A stretch of DNA of 64,000 nucleotides from Kamptonema formosum PCC 6407 (lineage in GTDB: Bacteria; Cyanobacteriota; Cyanobacteriia; Cyanobacteriales; Microcoleaceae). Shown piece by piece: positions 62,501 through 64,000 of this stretch. Where the stretch lies: positions 1,040,184 to 1,104,183 of the forward strand of contig NZ_KB235903.1 in assembly GCF_000332155.1 (NCBI RefSeq), given 5' to 3'. Below the pieces are notes generated by a model. The model saw nothing but the letters and a program-made list of their open reading frames with translations. It searched no databases and was not told where the DNA came from. Positions within the stretch are counted from its first letter, which is position 1, and every line of letters begins with the position of its first letter. The position numbers were made by a program, and so were the translations under genes.

Positions 62501-62848
62501 CCCTGAGATTACGTCTACTCTGGGGCTGCCAACTAAGGAGTCATTGGTTTCAGTCCCTCTGATAATTCCGCCCAGGTTGCCCGGTAAGGTGTCGTCACCA
62601 GTGGCGGGAGGTAGGGTGTCGTCGGCTCCCGGTGTAGTGTCATCGGCAACAGGAGTAGGTGTAGGTGTGGGTGTGGGGGTGGGGGTGGGAGTTGGTGTAG
62701 GTGTGGGGGTGGGAGTTGGTGTAGGTGTGGGGGTTGGGGTTGGGGTTGGGGTCGGAGATGGGGCTGGACTTCCTCCGAGAGTTTCATCCGGCCCTAACAC
62801 AAAGGGAGGGCCATCTCCGACAAAACCTACTGGCACTGCACCGGGCAT
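59543..62848 (-). CDS. RTX repeat protein 2
   Basis: The protein has 1101 residues. The leader [22 protein letters not shown] matches RTX protein 1. A (PT)n tract (about 30-70) precedes a first RTX block (about 95-300, with many GGxGxDxLxG units), then a linker ([22 protein letters not shown]) and SGTPTPTP repeats (about 410-480). Two cadherin/Ig-like modules ([51 protein letters not shown]) follow, then a second long RTX block (about 720-960). The C-terminal globular region (about 985-1101) ends with [12 protein letters not shown]. Calcium binding to the nonapeptides folds the domain outside the cell. Ribosome-binding site AAGGAG precedes the ATG. It is unlikely to be adhesive or toxic without further evidence. 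Confidence 0.92.
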   Translation of the reverse strand: MPGAVPVGFVGDGPPFVLGPDETLGGSPAPSPTPTPTPTPTPTPTPTPTPTPTPTPTPTPTPTPTPVADDTTPGADDTLPPATGDDTLPGNLGGIIRGTETNDSLVGSPRVDVISGLGGADTLIGDGSDDELRGDDDDDLLFGNTGQDTLDGGTALDTLYGGKDNDLLSGGSEGDLLFGNNENDTVIGGDGRDTGYGGKGNDSLRGGSADDSLFGDLGEDIVWGDQGNDTLSGGGGDDLLFGNEGGDWLFGNDSKDTIFGGEGDDIVFGGDGDDNIVGESGNDVLWGEFGRDTLSGGDGRDVFVLGTFTAPNPSNASIPLVTTTGGPDIADADLITDYRSGDLIGLSGSLRFEDLVIFQSTDARAGSTIIRNGTTGDFLAVLPGVDSRTLGRANFIAAPTRPGLATPPPSPSPTPVPTPDPSGTPTPTPTPSGTPTPTPTPTPSETPTPTPTPSGTPTPTPSGTPTPTPSVTPTPTPAINQPPIAVNDSVTTVANQTVSFNVLVNDTDADRNILNVSTFTATVNGQLEPVAGGTFRYTPNAGFTGSDSFSYSITDGNGGTAQASVTININSPPRVVVNEGIIVSKSSPVEIISVEELSATDADTPAEQLIYTLTKAPDPAKGFLQRGTSFVNIGDKFSQQDILNNIVKYTLLAPTGSDSFAFTVSDGFSNTPQSSFSITVVDSISDRTGIINDNFSGTALSDYIVGGTGNDTFLGGDGNDIIDGRAGNDSILGQAANDSLLGGTGNDVLSGGDGNDTVDGEDGNDTIDGGFNNDLLFGGDADDSLSAGEGNDTVYAGTGNDVLSGDAGDDSLYGEAGSDIVTGGVGDDTIDSGAGDDIVDGGVGRDLIDGGTGNDSVLGADGDDTVLGDDGNDTQLGGVGNDYLLGEGGSDSLLGEAGNDTLDGGDGGDSLNGGFGNDLVLGGGDNDTLFGAAGDDILGGGFGSDLLTGEAGNDFFYFETPAEGVDIISDFNVSGSDAFLFRSSNFGGFTNSGTSNDFSSIIIRNIGSAGDDIGGQEVILFEAKFDNAQAVNAALKNQKGSGQSGAFFVYLNNTFNKYLLGYDPNVSDDSLPAFDLAVLNSIPTLPGALSTVITASEFKFI

Positions 62849-63097
62849 GATTACAACTCCTTTTTTAGACGATCCCTATGGACTTGACGAAGGGTTTGAA
62901 GATTAGTTTCTCAGGAAAAATAGACTTTAAATTTATCGACAATCCTGATTAGTTTTAACATATTCAAGCAAATTGACAAGAGATATATAGATTTTTTAAT
63001 CTCGATCTATTTTGCCCTAAAAATGTTAACATCTTGACGTTTTTTTTACTCATCTATTTTGTTATAACTTCCATTTCAGAGAGTAAGGCTGACTTTT

Positions 63098-63850
63098 TCA
63101 GGGGAATATGGAAGCATAAACCAGAGGTAGTAGTGGCCCTGCTTGCTCTTGTCCGTTGGCGGCTAGTTCGCTGTGGCAAAGGTAGAGGTAGGAACAGCGG
63201 CTTAATAAATCTAGCAAAATTCGTCGTAGTCTTTGCTCGTTGGCAAATTGTACATCTTCGGCTTGATTGGGATGCCAGGGGTGTTTCTGAAGGAACAGGG
63301 GAGCTGCAAACAGGGTTGCTGCACCGCCACTCAGCCAGAGGGGGGAACCTGCATCAAGCCAAAAATGGTATTTGTGAGCGCGGCGGCTGGCGCGGTACTG
63401 AAAGATGGTGGCTAGGGCGATCGCACGGCTACTAAGTCCGGCTGTCCGCACGGGAAAGGGGTTGGCGGTGACTGTACCGCGTCGGAGAAGTTGAATAAAC
63501 TGTGCGATCGCGGCTGGCTGGGAGTATGTAGCAGGTTCGTTTAATCGCCGCCGCCCGTCGATTTCCCAATAGTGTACAGCGGTTTCTACTAATTCCCGTA
63601 AGGCGGCTAGCTGGTTGTAGGGTAGATGGCGGCCTTTGAGGAGGAATTTCTGAATTGCTCGGTCAATGAGGACAACGGGGCTGGCTAGGAGGTGTTGTTG
63701 TTGCTGCGATCGCTGTTCTTCGATCCAGTCTACTATCTCTTCGTAAGCTGTGGTGGCTCTGTATCCCAGTCGATCCCACCGCGCAAAGGTATTAGCTCTC
63801 AGCAAACGAGGGTTTTCTGAGTCTGGACAAAAGCAGCGATCGGCGATCAA
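63098..63850 (-). CDS. C-terminal part of a helicase-like or recombination protein
   Basis: The open frame has no ATG start: the first candidate is TTG at 63850, but DPVRAGLIADRCFCPD continues in frame to about 63973, where a stop lies. The sequence then includes a PPPPAPRPPAPSP tract coded by a GGGGGGC repeat array. The residues YKASRRAHKYHFWLDAGSPLW.. and YLYLCHSELAANGQEQAGPLLPLVYAS resemble the C-terminal end of cyanobacterial UvrD-like helicase proteins, but I am not certain. The gene's 5' part either lies beyond the window or was separated from this part by the repeat. Function is therefore tentative. Confidence 0.5.
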   Translation of the reverse strand: MIADRCFCPDSENPRLLRANTFARWDRLGYRATTAYEEIVDWIEEQRSQQQQHLLASPVVLIDRAIQKFLLKGRHLPYNQLAALRELVETAVHYWEIDGRRRLNEPATYSQPAAIAQFIQLLRRGTVTANPFPVRTAGLSSRAIALATIFQYRASRRAHKYHFWLDAGSPLWLSGGAATLFAAPLFLQKHPWHPNQAEDVQFANEQRLRRILLDLLSRCSYLYLCHSELAANGQEQAGPLLPLVYASIFP

Positions 63851-63880
63851 GCCGGCACGTACAGGATCGATGTCTGAAGA

Positions 63881-63940
63881 TGGGGAGAGGGGCGAAGGAG
63901 CGGGGGGGCGGGGGGCGGGGGGCGGGGGGAGGGAAGGATG
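63881..63940. repeat. G/C-rich tandem repeat array
   Basis: GGGGGGCGGGGGGCG units (63900-63932), flanked by GGGGAGAGGGG and TCTCCCTTAC/CTCTATCTCCC units running to the window end at 64000. The array lies in frame with the truncated gene before it and disrupts any upstream start. Confidence 0.85.
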
Positions 63941-64000
63941 GAAATTGACCTCTCCCTTACTCCGTAATGCTCTCTATCTCCCTATCTTCCCATCTCCCCA

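Overview
The window comes from a filamentous, Oscillatoriales-like cyanobacterium. The evidence is the very frequent GCGATCGC (HIP1) octamers, a cyanobacterial-type zeta-carotene desaturase, the neighbouring pair of cyanobacteria-specific DUF3038/DUF4335 proteins, a DUF3352 protein, several large PAS/HAMP histidine kinases and WD40 protein kinases, and gene spacers filled with heptameric short tandem repeats. The assignment is inferred from gene content; I saw no rRNA, tRNA or CRISPR array.

Layout. 0-4.2 kb: a winged-helix-like protein, a ParB-like/Rho-N protein and an IscB element, which is an RNA-guided HNH/RuvC nuclease gene with its structured upstream omega RNA. 4.2-9.4 kb: a membrane Ser/Thr kinase, an IS4-type insertion sequence with 25-bp perfect ends and a 9-bp target duplication, and a HAMP histidine kinase. 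10-18.6 kb: a heavy-metal efflux locus (membrane fusion protein, RND pump, lipoprotein) followed by an OmpR-type two-component system. The same TTTCAT direct repeat with 11-bp phasing lies upstream of both transcription units. 18.8-27.5 kb: pentapeptide protein, Uma2 nuclease-fold protein, pgk, universal stress protein, RbgA-type GTPase, FHA-GAF adenylate cyclase, S13 carboxypeptidase and EVE protein. 27.5-34.8 kb: a five-PAS histidine kinase, a Ser/Thr kinase with seven WD40 repeats, an SRPBCC protein and zds.

34.9-39 kb is an accessory island. It holds a CHAT-protease gene whose membrane/C-terminal half continues in the -1 frame across an A9 run, a DUF433 antitoxin-like gene with a toxin-like out-of-frame tail, a RelE/ParE-like pair, an alpha/beta hydrolase and a MazF/PemK pair. 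A roughly 60-bp duplication of the zds 5' end flanks most of it. 39-48.2 kb: an Asp-tract protein, an A-type Fe-S carrier, small TPR and hypothetical genes, a TIGR01777 epimerase, a DUF3352 protein, a methyltransferase and a REC-histidine kinase. 48.8-55.8 kb: mutS2 carrying in-frame insertions made of the same repeats that fill nearby spacers, the DUF3038/DUF4335 pair and two TPR proteins. 56.3-62.9 kb: two tandem RTX surface or secreted proteins with a shared N-terminal leader. The window ends in the C-terminal part of a helicase-like gene whose upstream frame runs into a G/C tandem-repeat tract.

Themes: (i) signalling, with four histidine kinases (three sharing one catalytic core), two response-regulator receivers, two Ser/Thr kinases and a class III cyclase; (ii) metal export with probable local regulation; (iii) small-repeat biology, in which heptamer arrays, palindromic MITE-like elements and composite hairpins fill most spacers, abut start codons and enter coding sequence.
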